A stretch of 5,811 nucleotides of DNA from Pyramidobacter sp. (GCA_017940445.1 JAGAYQ010000143.1:1-5811), one strand, 5' to 3'; numbered from the stretch's first letter, positions 1 to 5,287 are shown. Translations and numbers: made by a program. Notes: generated by a model from the letters alone, not told the origin.

Positions 1-131
1 GCGGGCATCGTCGAATCTAGTGTAAAAATATCGTGCATACCAAAAAAGGTTTATTGATTTTGAGGCAGAGCAGTTAGGTCTTTCATCGAAATGATGATAT
101 TTTACAGATGATTCAGTTATTTTGGCTGAAA

Positions 132-188
132 GAAAAACGGTCAGATTTTTTTATTAAGATTTAGAATTTATCTGAAAAACGGTTTTTC
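132..188. repeat. Direct repeat GAAAAACGGT x2 with overlapping inverted repeats
   Basis: GAAAAACGGT occurs at 132-141 and again at 174-183, exactly 42 bp apart, which is about four helical turns. The second copy runs into TTTTTC and forms a 15-bp palindrome, with 7-bp arms GAAAAAC and GTTTTTC around a central G (174-188). Between the copies, TCAGAT (141-146) is inverted as ATCTGA (170-175). Helical phasing plus dyad symmetry is typical of a site bound by two regulator dimers. The obvious candidate is the response regulator encoded just downstream, but that is inference. AT-rich sequence also makes chance repeats more likely. Confidence 0.4.
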
Positions 189-192
189 TTTA

Positions 193-222
193 TTGCATAT
201 TGGTCATGTGACGTGTTAATAT
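193..222 (+). promoter_or_regulatory. Weak candidate sigma-70 promoter far upstream of the kinase
   Basis: TTGCAT at 193-198 and TAATAT at 217-222 are separated by 18 bp. The -10 box matches the consensus at 4 of 6 positions and the -35 at 3 of 6. It lies just after the 174-188 palindrome, so a factor bound there would sit immediately upstream of the -35. It would give a 5' leader of over 230 nt for the kinase gene. The candidate near 390-398 looks better. Confidence 0.25.
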
Positions 223-389
223 AGGCCATAAGAAGAAGGACTGTTATTAAAAGTCTTTTTCAGGGTTGCTAAAGCGGTGTCCATCCAGTAAATATCTGAT
301 TTCGCATTGATGCGCACAGCGGCCGATAGTGAAAAATGAATTTTTATCTTCGCCGCGAAAAGATAAATGCGCTCAAAATTCCAAATACA

Positions 390-398
390 TGATAGAAT
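390..398 (+). promoter_or_regulatory. Extended -10 promoter candidate for the kinase-regulator operon
   Basis: TG at 390-391, one base, then TAGAAT at 393-398 form an extended -10 element (5 of 6 to TATAAT). No good -35 is seen at the usual distance, as is common for extended -10 or activator-dependent promoters. Transcription would start near 405, giving a leader of about 58 nt that includes GGCC-GTTC-GGCC (410-421). Such a start would exclude the ATG at 367 and agrees with translation from 463. Confidence 0.45.
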
Positions 399-462
399 AA
401 ACGGGCTAAGGCCGTTCGGCCGGCACCGGAGGAATTTTATATCGAGGGGATTTCGGTTCGCC

Positions 463-2079
463 ATGAATTCATTCCAAAAAAAGCCCGCTCTGGGGCTCTC
501 GCAAAAACTGATCCTCGGCGGCATGTTCCTCGTCCTGCTTACGATAGGGCTGACGATGATTGTCGTCATTCGCCTCAATATTCGGCTTCAGGAGCGCCGC
601 GTCGAGGAGACGCTTCGCAATGTTGGCGAGATGGTCGCCGTCAATCCGCTGGTCGTCCAGGCGTGCCGCGAAGGCCGCGGCAGCGGCGATCTGATCCAGT
701 ACTTGGATCATCTTGTTGCGGGCATCAGCGATCTTGACGTGGTCACGCTTGCTGATATGCACTCACGCCGTCTCTATCACGTTGACAAACTCCAGGTGGG
801 CGAGGCGTTTGTGGGCGGCGACGAGGGGAACGCGCTGAAAGGCCGTCATTATTTCTCCCGTGCCGTCGGGTCGCTTGGCGATCAGAAGCGCTATTTCGCT
901 CCTGTCATCGACGATGACTCGCAGAAACAGATCGGCTTTGTCCTGGTGGGCTCTTTGATCGAGACGATCAATATGCAGCAGCACGGGATTTTCGTCGATC
1001 ACTTGCGCGTGGGGCTGATCGTCCTCTGTTTCGCGGCTGTCAGCGCCTGGCTGGTGGCGCGCAGCATCAAAAAATCGCTGCTCGGATACGAACCGGGGCA
1101 GCTGTCGAAGTTCTTCCTTGAGCGCGTCGAGGTGCTCAATTCTCTTGAAGAAGGTATTGTCGCCGTCGACGAGACGGGGCGGATATCGCTGGCCAACAAG
1201 GCGGCCAGAACGCTGCTGGGGCTGAAAAACGACGATCTGCACAACGAAAAGCTTGATGAGCTGTATCCTCAGATCCGCATTTCCGAAACGCTCGAGTCGG
1301 GGCAGCCTCTCTACAACAGCGGCATCACCTGGGGCGACGTGAACGTCCTCTGTGACCGAATCCCTGTGAAGGAAAACGGCTCGATCCTCGGCGCTGTGGC
1401 GATCCTGCGCAACCGCACGGAGCAGACGCATCTTGCGGAAGAGCTTACGGGCGTCAACCATCTGATGGACGCGCTGCGGAGCAACACGCACGAGTTCATG
1501 AACAAGCTGCATGTCATCCTGGGCCTGCTGCGCATCGGCGCTCCCGACGAAGCTGAAAAATACATCACCAACATTTCGCGGGAGCATTCCGAAGTGATCG
1601 GTCCCGTGCTTCGGAAGATCCAGAACAAGACACTGGGCGCTTTGATCCTCGGCAAGATGTCGCACTGCCGGGAACTTGACATAAACTTCAATCTGGTGAG
1701 CTCGAGCAGCGTCCCGGCGAACAGCCGTTTCCTTTCCGGAAACGCGTTCGAGACGCTGGTCGGCAATCTGGTTGAAAATGCGATCGAGGCAGTCAACGCC
1801 AAGGCCAAGGGCGACGGTGAGCGTGAAGTGTCGCTGCTGGTCCACGAGGACGAGCAGGCGCTGATGATCACCGTCGACGACACCGGCGAAGGCATGACAG
1901 AGGAAGAGATGGAGCGACTCAAAAAAGGAGGTTACAGCTCCAAAGGGCGCTATCGCGGCACAGGCATGAGGCTGATTCATTCTGTACTTGCATCCAGCGG
2001 TGGGGAAATGCAGATTGATTCTGAAAAGGGAGTGGGGACATCTATTTCGGTGTGCTTCACGAAGGAGGGAAAACTGTGA
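463..2079 (+). CDS. DcuS/CitA-family sensor histidine kinase
   Basis: Membrane-bound sensor kinase that autophosphorylates and passes phosphate to the regulator encoded next to it. With the start at 463 it has 538 residues, close to E. coli DcuS and CitA. In order: membrane segment about 16-36; extracytoplasmic PDC/Cache sensor about 40-180; second membrane segment about 183-200; cytoplasmic PAS about 223-320; H-box NTHEFMNKLH with the likely phospho-acceptor His343; ATPase N-box around Asn439 (NLVENAIEA); G1 box DDTGEGM at 472-478; G2 region RGTGM near 498-502. Arg103, His106, Phe116 and Arg143 line up with the DcuS fumarate site (recalled Arg107, His110, Phe120, Arg147) with a constant offset of 4. 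Arg143 is followed two residues later by Phe145, as in DcuS and unlike the Lys of CitA. A C4-dicarboxylate ligand is therefore likely but inferred. The frame is also open from ATG 367, but that start has no Shine-Dalgarno site and would add 32 arginine-rich residues before the membrane segment. ATG 463 has GAGGGG at 445-450, slightly distant. Confidence 0.93.
   Translation: MNSFQKKPALGLSQKLILGGMFLVLLTIGLTMIVVIRLNIRLQERRVEETLRNVGEMVAVNPLVVQACREGRGSGDLIQYLDHLVAGISDLDVVTLADMHSRRLYHVDKLQVGEAFVGGDEGNALKGRHYFSRAVGSLGDQKRYFAPVIDDDSQKQIGFVLVGSLIETINMQQHGIFVDHLRVGLIVLCFAAVSAWLVARSIKKSLLGYEPGQLSKFFLERVEVLNSLEEGIVAVDETGRISLANKAARTLLGLKNDDLHNEKLDELYPQIRISETLESGQPLYNSGITWGDVNVLCDRIPVKENGSILGAVAILRNRTEQTHLAEELTGVNHLMDALRSNTHEFMNKLHVILGLLRIGAPDEAEKYITNISREHSEVIGPVLRKIQNKTLGALILGKMSHCRELDINFNLVSSSSVPANSRFLSGNAFETLVGNLVENAIEAVNAKAKGDGEREVSLLVHEDEQALMITVDDTGEGMTEEEMERLKKGGYSSKGRYRGTGMRLIHSVLASSGGEMQIDSEKGVGTSISVCFTKEGKL
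2062..2069 (+). promoter_or_regulatory. Strong Shine-Dalgarno site for the response regulator GTG start
   Basis: AAGGAGGG at 2062-2069 lies 6 nt before GTG 2076, inside the last codons of the kinase gene. It decides the regulator start. The upstream in-frame ATG at 2052 has no such site and would add eight residues that precede the normal beginning of a receiver domain. The GTGA overlap suggests translational coupling of the two proteins. Confidence 0.8.
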
Positions 2080-2822
2080 TTAAGACGATTATCGTAGAAG
2101 ACGACCCTATGGTCGCCCAGATCAACCGCCGTTATCTGGACACGGCGAACGACATTCAGGTCGCCGCAGTGTTCGACAATGGCAAGGATGCGCTTGCCTA
2201 TATCGAGAACGAAGAGCCGGATCTGATCATCCTTGATGTATATATGCCCGTGATGAACGGGCTTGAACTGCTGCGCGAGATCCGCAAGTCGGACATCCAG
2301 TCAGACGTCATCATGGTCACGGCCGCGAATGACGTGAAGAACGTCGAAGAGGCGCTGCGGCTGGGCATCGTCGACTACCTCGTCAAGCCGTTCGAATACG
2401 AGCGCTTCATGGAGGCGATCGAGAAGTACCGCAAGAAGGCGCACGTCCTCAAGGACGCTTCGACGCTGAACCAGGATGCGATCGACGCGCTCGTCAGCGT
2501 CGGCGCGCCTCAGCAGCAGGCGCCCGTGCGCGACCTCAAGAAGGGCCTTCAGCAGCGCACGCTCGATATGATCCGCTCGCACCTTGAGAAGATGAAGGGC
2601 GAGACCTGCACCTGTGACACGCTTGCCGGCGTCGTTGGCCTCTCCAAGGTGACGGTGCGCCGCTACCTGAACTATCTGGCCGAGATCGGCGAGATCGACA
2701 GTTCCGTCGATTACGAGACGGGCGGACGTCCCTGCATCAAGTACTTCATCCGCCCCGACGCGCCCGAGAAGAAGGAAGAAGAAGCCGAAGCTCCCGCTGA
2801 GACTGAGCAGGAGGAGAAGTAA
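2076..2822 (+). CDS. DcuR/CitB-family response regulator
   Basis: Cytoplasmic transcription regulator, partner of the kinase just upstream; the two reading frames overlap by 4 nt. From GTG 2076 it has 248 residues; E. coli DcuR is slightly shorter. The receiver domain covers about 1-120, with acidic pair Glu8-Asp9-Asp10, phospho-acceptor Asp54 in LIILDVYMPVMNG, Thr82 in MVTAAND, and Lys104 in the KPF motif. A linker (about 125-150) contains a QQQ stretch. The C-terminal helix-turn-helix spans about 152-225 and includes LAGVVGLSKVTVRRYLNYL and then YETGGRP, the signature of the CitB/DcuR group. The protein ends in a strongly acidic, Glu-rich tail of about 20 residues after the domain, which is not typical of DcuR. 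Phosphorylated regulators of this group usually activate carboxylate transport or metabolism genes, but none are in this window, so its targets are unknown. Confidence 0.94.
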   Translation: MIKTIIVEDDPMVAQINRRYLDTANDIQVAAVFDNGKDALAYIENEEPDLIILDVYMPVMNGLELLREIRKSDIQSDVIMVTAANDVKNVEEALRLGIVDYLVKPFEYERFMEAIEKYRKKAHVLKDASTLNQDAIDALVSVGAPQQQAPVRDLKKGLQQRTLDMIRSHLEKMKGETCTCDTLAGVVGLSKVTVRRYLNYLAEIGEIDSSVDYETGGRPCIKYFIRPDAPEKKEEEAEAPAETEQEEK

Positions 2823-2843
2823 AAGGGCCGCATACGATGGCGA

Positions 2844-2870
2844 CGCGGCGTTCCTGCACGGGCGCGCCGC
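2844..2870 (+). other. GC-rich hairpin just after the regulator gene
   Basis: GCGGCG at 2845-2850 can pair with CGCCGC at 2865-2870 across a 14-nt loop that contains the palindrome GGCGCGCC (2861-2868). It has no T-run after the stem, so it is not an intrinsic terminator. It may stabilise or attenuate the end of the kinase-regulator mRNA, or simply reflect high GC content. Confidence 0.3.
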
Positions 2871-2883
2871 TCGCCTTTTCGAG

Positions 2884-2913
2884 CTCCGCCTGAGGCGGAG
2901 TGCTGTGCACAGC
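2884..2913 (+). repeat. Tight hairpin followed by a 12-bp perfect palindrome
   Basis: CTCCGCC (2884-2890), loop TGA, GGCGGAG (2894-2900) form a 7-bp hairpin with a 3-nt loop. Directly after it, GCTGTGCACAGC (2902-2913) is a perfect 12-bp palindrome. No U-tract follows, so this is not a usual terminator. It could be a transcript-processing or stabilising structure, or a protein-binding site. Function unknown. Confidence 0.45.
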
Positions 2914-3005
2914 GTCTTGTGACGCGCCAAAAACCGCTGGACCCCTGCAAGAATGTATTCATATATGTTTCTGGGGTGAACGATACGGCCAGGTGTCGTG
3001 TTTTC

Positions 3006-3066
3006 ATGACATAAAAGCCGCTGGAACGTTGGGAGCGCTCCAGCGGCTTTTATGTTATGCGTTTTT
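3006..3066. terminator. Bidirectional intrinsic terminator between convergent genes
   Basis: CATAAAAGCCGCTGGA (3010-3025) is perfectly inverted as TCCAGCGGCTTTTATG (3039-3054), a 16-bp stem with a 13-nt loop. It extends outward by a few more pairs, including one G-U pair. Reading rightward, the stem ends in TTTT and is followed by GTTTTT at 3061-3066. Reading leftward, the stem also ends in TTTT, with a further AAAA/TTTT tract near 3001-3004. It lies after the regulator gene and 25 nt past the stop of the minus-strand B3/4 gene, so it can end both transcripts. Confidence 0.9.
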
Positions 3067-3079
3067 GGCGGAGAAAAAA

Positions 3080-3790
3080 TTATGACAGATCAAAGCTCGG
3101 ATGCTCACTGTCGACGAAGCCCGTGCGCACATCCGCACAGCCGAAGACGGTGCGGCACAGTTCGGCCAGCTCGTCGCGGGCGGCGAGGATCGCGTCCTTG
3201 TTGAACGGCGCAAAACCGTCGATGGGGAAGAAGATGTCGCAGCTGTCAGGGCCGATCTTGCCCAGCTCGCTCTGACGCCAGATCCAGTGGCGCGTGCGTA
3301 CGCGCGGCCCGACGGTGTAGATCAGTTCGCCTGCGGGCATCGTCTCGGCTTCCGTCTCACCGAAGGGGATAAACGTATCGGCGGCGGTCGAAAACCGCAC
3401 TTCGATGTCGTGCCCCTCGGCCTGAACGATGTCGTGCGCGCCCATCGGCAGCACGTATTTCAGCGACAGTGCATTGCCCAGATCGACGATCGGATTGATG
3501 TGCGGCAGGCCCTTGCCCTTGGCGACGCGCGTGAACATCGCTTCGATCGAGCTCATGAACTTGTTGGGATTGACGCCGAGCGACTGGAACGCGGTGCGGT
3601 AGGGGAGGATGGCGGGATCGTCCTTGACCTTTTTGCCTTCAAAGCGCGCGGCTGCGGCGGCGATGGCTTCGTCGAGGCGTGCGGCGATAACCGGATATTC
3701 GGCCCGGTTGTTCATGCCGTAGGCGGCGACGGCGCCGAAGCAGACGCCGGGGAGTTTTTCAAAGACCTGCGGAGCGACGGTGAATTTCAT
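3080..3790 (-). CDS. Stand-alone B3/4 domain protein (PheRS beta-like)
   Basis: 236-residue cytoplasmic protein that resembles the B3/4 domain of the phenylalanyl-tRNA synthetase beta chain, here with no synthetase attached. Recognisable family features are YRTAFQSLGVNPNKFMSSIEA (about 64-84), GKGLPHINPIVDLGNALSLK (about 92-111), GAHD (117-120), then a beta-rich half with GELIYTV (154-160) and WIWRQSELGKIGPDS (about 169-183). In the synthetase this domain contributes to editing of mischarged tRNA. For the solo form, tRNA or amino-acid editing is plausible, but no catalytic role can be read from the sequence. The start is ATG at 3790, with AGGAGG 9 nt upstream on the minus strand and a near-consensus promoter. 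The gene is convergent with the regulator and divergent from the secreted-protein operon, so it is probably a single-gene transcript. Confidence 0.9.
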   Translation of the reverse strand: MKFTVAPQVFEKLPGVCFGAVAAYGMNNRAEYPVIAARLDEAIAAAAARFEGKKVKDDPAILPYRTAFQSLGVNPNKFMSSIEAMFTRVAKGKGLPHINPIVDLGNALSLKYVLPMGAHDIVQAEGHDIEVRFSTAADTFIPFGETEAETMPAGELIYTVGPRVRTRHWIWRQSELGKIGPDSCDIFFPIDGFAPFNKDAILAARDELAELCRTVFGCADVRTGFVDSEHPSFDLS

Positions 3791-3819
3791 GGCTTCGACC
3801 TCCTCAAAATGATAAGCTG

Positions 3820-3848
3820 ATTATATTGGGCGGGGGAAAAATTGACAA
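3820..3848 (-). promoter_or_regulatory. Near-consensus sigma-70 promoter of the B3/4 gene
   Basis: On the minus strand, -35 TTGTCA (3848-3843) and a perfect -10 TATAAT (3825-3820) are 17 bp apart. Transcription would begin near 3813, leaving a leader of about 23 nt with the AGGAGG site. This is the strongest promoter in the window by match to consensus, so the B3/4 gene is likely well expressed. Confidence 0.85.
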
Positions 3849-3849
3849 G

Positions 3850-3867
3850 AAGCGCGACAGAGCGCTT
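3850..3867. promoter_or_regulatory. 18-bp inverted repeat between divergent promoters, possible operator
   Basis: AAGCGC (3850-3855), six bases, then GCGCTT (3862-3867) form a perfect inverted repeat. It lies immediately upstream of the minus-strand -35 and overlaps the first two bases of the plus-strand -35 (3866-3871). A dimer bound here could affect both promoters. No regulator gene adjoins it, so the binding protein is unknown, and a chance repeat in GC-rich DNA is possible. Confidence 0.4.
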
Positions 3868-3893
3868 GCGTCCGGGCATGAAATTGGTACAAT
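3866..3893 (+). promoter_or_regulatory. Sigma-70 promoter of the LprI-like/LOG operon
   Basis: TTGCGT (3866-3871) and TACAAT (3888-3893, 5 of 6 to TATAAT) are separated by 16 bp. Transcription would start near 3900, about 40 nt before the ATG at 3940. The -10 and the bases after it are nearly the same as in the promoter before the last gene (5191-5208). A perfect TTGACA at 3842-3847 has no partner -10 at the right distance and is probably just the complement of the minus-strand -35. Confidence 0.65.
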
Positions 3894-3939
3894 CAGAACA
3901 TAACGGAAACATATTTTGCAAATCATGGAGGCGTTATTG

Positions 3940-4605
3940 ATGAAGATCAGACGTATTCTCGCGGCGGCAGCGGTGCTGGCAGCTCTGGCAAGCGCGGCGC
4001 TTGCGCTCAGCGATGCGGAGTATCGGCGTTTTATGAAAGATCCTGGCTTCCGCGCTGCGGATAAAGAACTGGGCGCTGCGTGGAACAAGGTCAAAAAGCA
4101 GACGTCGCCGGAGCGCTTTGAAACGATCCGCAAGGAGCAGCGCGAATGGGTCAGTTCGGGACGCGACAGAGAAGCGGACGAGTATATTAAAGTCGGCTAC
4201 GCTCGCGACGAAGCCTATACGCTCGTGACACGCCTCCGCGCCGAGTGGCTGCAGTCACGCGCGGAGCTGGCGGCGCTTCTGGAATCGGCTGACGGCGTGC
4301 AGGGCGTGTATGAGCGCCGCACCGTCGGCGAACCGGGAACGCTGAAAGTGCGCTGGATCGACAAGGATGCGGGGACGATCTCTGTCGATGCTGAGGCGGG
4401 ACTGGTGCTCAACCCGGTAAACGTCCGCTCGGGCTCTTATCAGGGACAGGGCGCCGTCAAGCGGGGCGTGTTCACTGATCCCGTCGGCGTGACGATCCGT
4501 TTCAACGGCGATTCCGTGACGGTCGAGACGACTGATGCGTTCAAGATGAACGGAGAGATGGGCATGGGCGTGACGATCGACGGGCGCTATGTCCCCATGG
4601 AATAG
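3940..4605 (+). CDS. Secreted LprI-like (DUF1311-type) protein with beta-rich C-terminal half
   Basis: 221-residue protein with a Sec signal peptide: KIRR, a hydrophobic alanine/leucine core, then likely signal peptidase I cleavage after Ala22 (A-L-A). No lipobox cysteine is present, and the protein has no cysteine at all. Residues about 25-105 are helical and charged. The pattern DKELGAAWNKVKKQ ... IRKEQREWVSSGRD resembles the lysozyme-inhibitor LprI N-terminal domain (aD.ELN..Y ... lr..Qr.Wl..Rd), but without the cysteines common there. Residues about 118-221 look beta-rich (GVYERR, GTLKVRWID, VTIRFNGDSVTVET, GVTIDGRYVPME) and may form a separate small barrel or sandwich. The role may be in the envelope; lysozyme inhibition is not shown. 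The start is ATG 3940, with GGAGG at 3927-3931, 8 nt away; an upstream in-frame ATG at 3916 has no such site. It heads an operon with the LOG gene 2 nt downstream. Confidence 0.75.
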   Translation: MKIRRILAAAAVLAALASAALALSDAEYRRFMKDPGFRAADKELGAAWNKVKKQTSPERFETIRKEQREWVSSGRDREADEYIKVGYARDEAYTLVTRLRAEWLQSRAELAALLESADGVQGVYERRTVGEPGTLKVRWIDKDAGTISVDAEAGLVLNPVNVRSGSYQGQGAVKRGVFTDPVGVTIRFNGDSVTVETTDAFKMNGEMGMGVTIDGRYVPME

Positions 4606-4607
4606 AC

Positions 4608-5162
4608 GTGAAAATCTGTGTTTTCTGCTCATCGTCGGAGCGCATCGACGAAAAGTTTCTGCGCGCCGGCCGCTCGTTTGGCGAGGAACTGGGGCGCCGG
4701 GGCCATGAGCTGATCTATGGCGGCTACGGCCGCGGCCTGATGGGCGAAGTTGCCCGCGGCACGCACGAGACGGGCGGAACGGTCACGGCCGTCGTGCCGG
4801 CGATCTTTGACGACGAGCGCTTTATCTATTCAGGATGCTCACGCGTGCTTCACGCGCCCGATCTGAGGACCCGCAAAGCTCTCATGCAGCGCGAGGCCGA
4901 CGCGCTGGCCGTTTTGCCCGGCGGCGTCGGTACCTATGACGAGCTCTTCGACACGCTGGCGCTGATCAGTTTGGGCGAGCTTGTCAAGCCGCTTTCGGTG
5001 CTTGACGTCGACGGCTTCTTTGCGCCGCTGAAAGCACTGCTTGACGACGGTGCGGCAAAAGGCTTTATCGCCGAGAAGACGGCCGCCAGTCTCATGTTCT
5101 TCGCTGCTCCCGGTGAACTGCTTGACGCCGTCGAGCACGGTGAAAAACTTGATAATTGGTAA
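4608..5162 (+). CDS. LOG-family protein, probable nucleoside 5'-monophosphate phosphoribohydrolase
   Basis: 184-residue cytoplasmic enzyme of the LOG (lonely guy, TIGR00730) family. Members cleave the N-glycosidic bond of cytokinin-type or ordinary nucleoside monophosphates, giving free base and ribose 5-phosphate. The Rossmann-like start KICVFCSSS (2-10), GGYGRGLMGEVA (38-49), the RTRKALMQREADALAVLPGG segment (87-106) and the hallmark PGGVGTYDE (104-112) are all present. Glu112 and an arginine in the R87-T-R89-K90 group match the catalytic Glu/Arg pair. Bacterial substrate preference cannot be told from sequence; lysine-decarboxylase labels on this family are historical errors. It starts on GTG 4608, only 2 nt after the stop of the secreted-protein gene and without a good Shine-Dalgarno site, so translation is probably coupled. 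No terminator follows it. Confidence 0.9.
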   Translation: MKICVFCSSSERIDEKFLRAGRSFGEELGRRGHELIYGGYGRGLMGEVARGTHETGGTVTAVVPAIFDDERFIYSGCSRVLHAPDLRTRKALMQREADALAVLPGGVGTYDELFDTLALISLGELVKPLSVLDVDGFFAPLKALLDDGAAKGFIAEKTAASLMFFAAPGELLDAVEHGEKLDNW

Positions 5163-5171
5163 AATCGACAA

Positions 5172-5200
5172 TTGTGTTCTTTCGACGGCTTTGTTACAAT
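5172..5200 (+). promoter_or_regulatory. Sigma-70 promoter of the terminal secreted-protein gene
   Basis: TTGTGT (5172-5177) and TACAAT (5195-5200) are separated by 17 bp, starting just 9 nt after the LOG stop codon. The -10 matches consensus at 5 of 6 positions, the -35 at 3 of 6. The expected start near 5207 gives an 80-nt leader. Read-through from the LOG operon is also possible, since no terminator lies between them. Confidence 0.65.
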
Positions 5201-5239
5201 TAAAACATCAAGAACGGCAGAGAGTGTATCAAGGCTTGT

Positions 5240-5259
5240 ATCGAACGTGCAGATTCGAT
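5240..5259 (+). other. Small 5'-leader hairpin before the terminal gene
   Basis: ATCGAA (5240-5245) and TTCGAT (5254-5259) are inverted around an 8-nt loop, within the predicted 80-nt leader and 13 nt before the Shine-Dalgarno site AGGAGG (5273-5278). It might tune mRNA stability or translation. It is too small to call a riboswitch. Confidence 0.35.
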
Positions 5260-5287
5260 CAATATCAGGATAAGGAGGACGAGAATC

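Larger units (their letters stand above)
1..462. other. AT-rich leader upstream of the sensor kinase, no convincing gene
   Basis: This stretch is visibly richer in A and T than the genes that follow and has stop codons in all frames at short intervals. I see no RNA gene or recognised riboswitch in it. What it holds are short repeats and promoter-like sequences. These include a perfect direct repeat GAAAAACGGT at 132-141 and 174-183, a 15-bp palindrome at 174-188, three copies of WATCTGA in either orientation, a short palindrome CGCATTGATGCG at 303-314, and AAAAATGAATTTTT at 332-345. The first 57 bases could in principle be the tail of an upstream gene (frame 1 is open until TGA at 55-57), but this is too short to judge. 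The region probably carries the control sites of the kinase-regulator operon. Confidence 0.6.

Noticed and set aside
1..57. Possible C-terminal tail of an upstream gene in frame 1
   Set aside because: Only 18 codons are visible, with no recognisable motif; frame 2 has an equally plausible short tail ending at 25.
763..1980. Long minus-strand open frame (405 codons) opposite the kinase gene
   Set aside because: It is an antisense shadow of a GC-rich gene. It has no recognisable domain or ribosome site, while the plus strand encodes a complete kinase.
2837..2893. 18-codon frame just after the regulator, with AGGG upstream
   Set aside because: It is too short to judge, its stop lies in a hairpin loop, and it has no known counterpart.
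2900..3085. Short plus-strand frame (61 codons) after the regulator
   Set aside because: It reads straight through the terminator hairpin, and neither composition nor a ribosome site supports it.
3101..3820. Plus-strand open frame (239 codons) opposite the B3/4 gene
   Set aside because: The minus strand has clear family motifs, a promoter and a Shine-Dalgarno site; the plus-strand product looks like nothing known.
3842..3847. Perfect TTGACA on the plus strand
   Set aside because: No -10 box lies 16-18 bp downstream. It arises because TTGTCAA, the minus-strand -35, reads as TTGACAA on the other strand.
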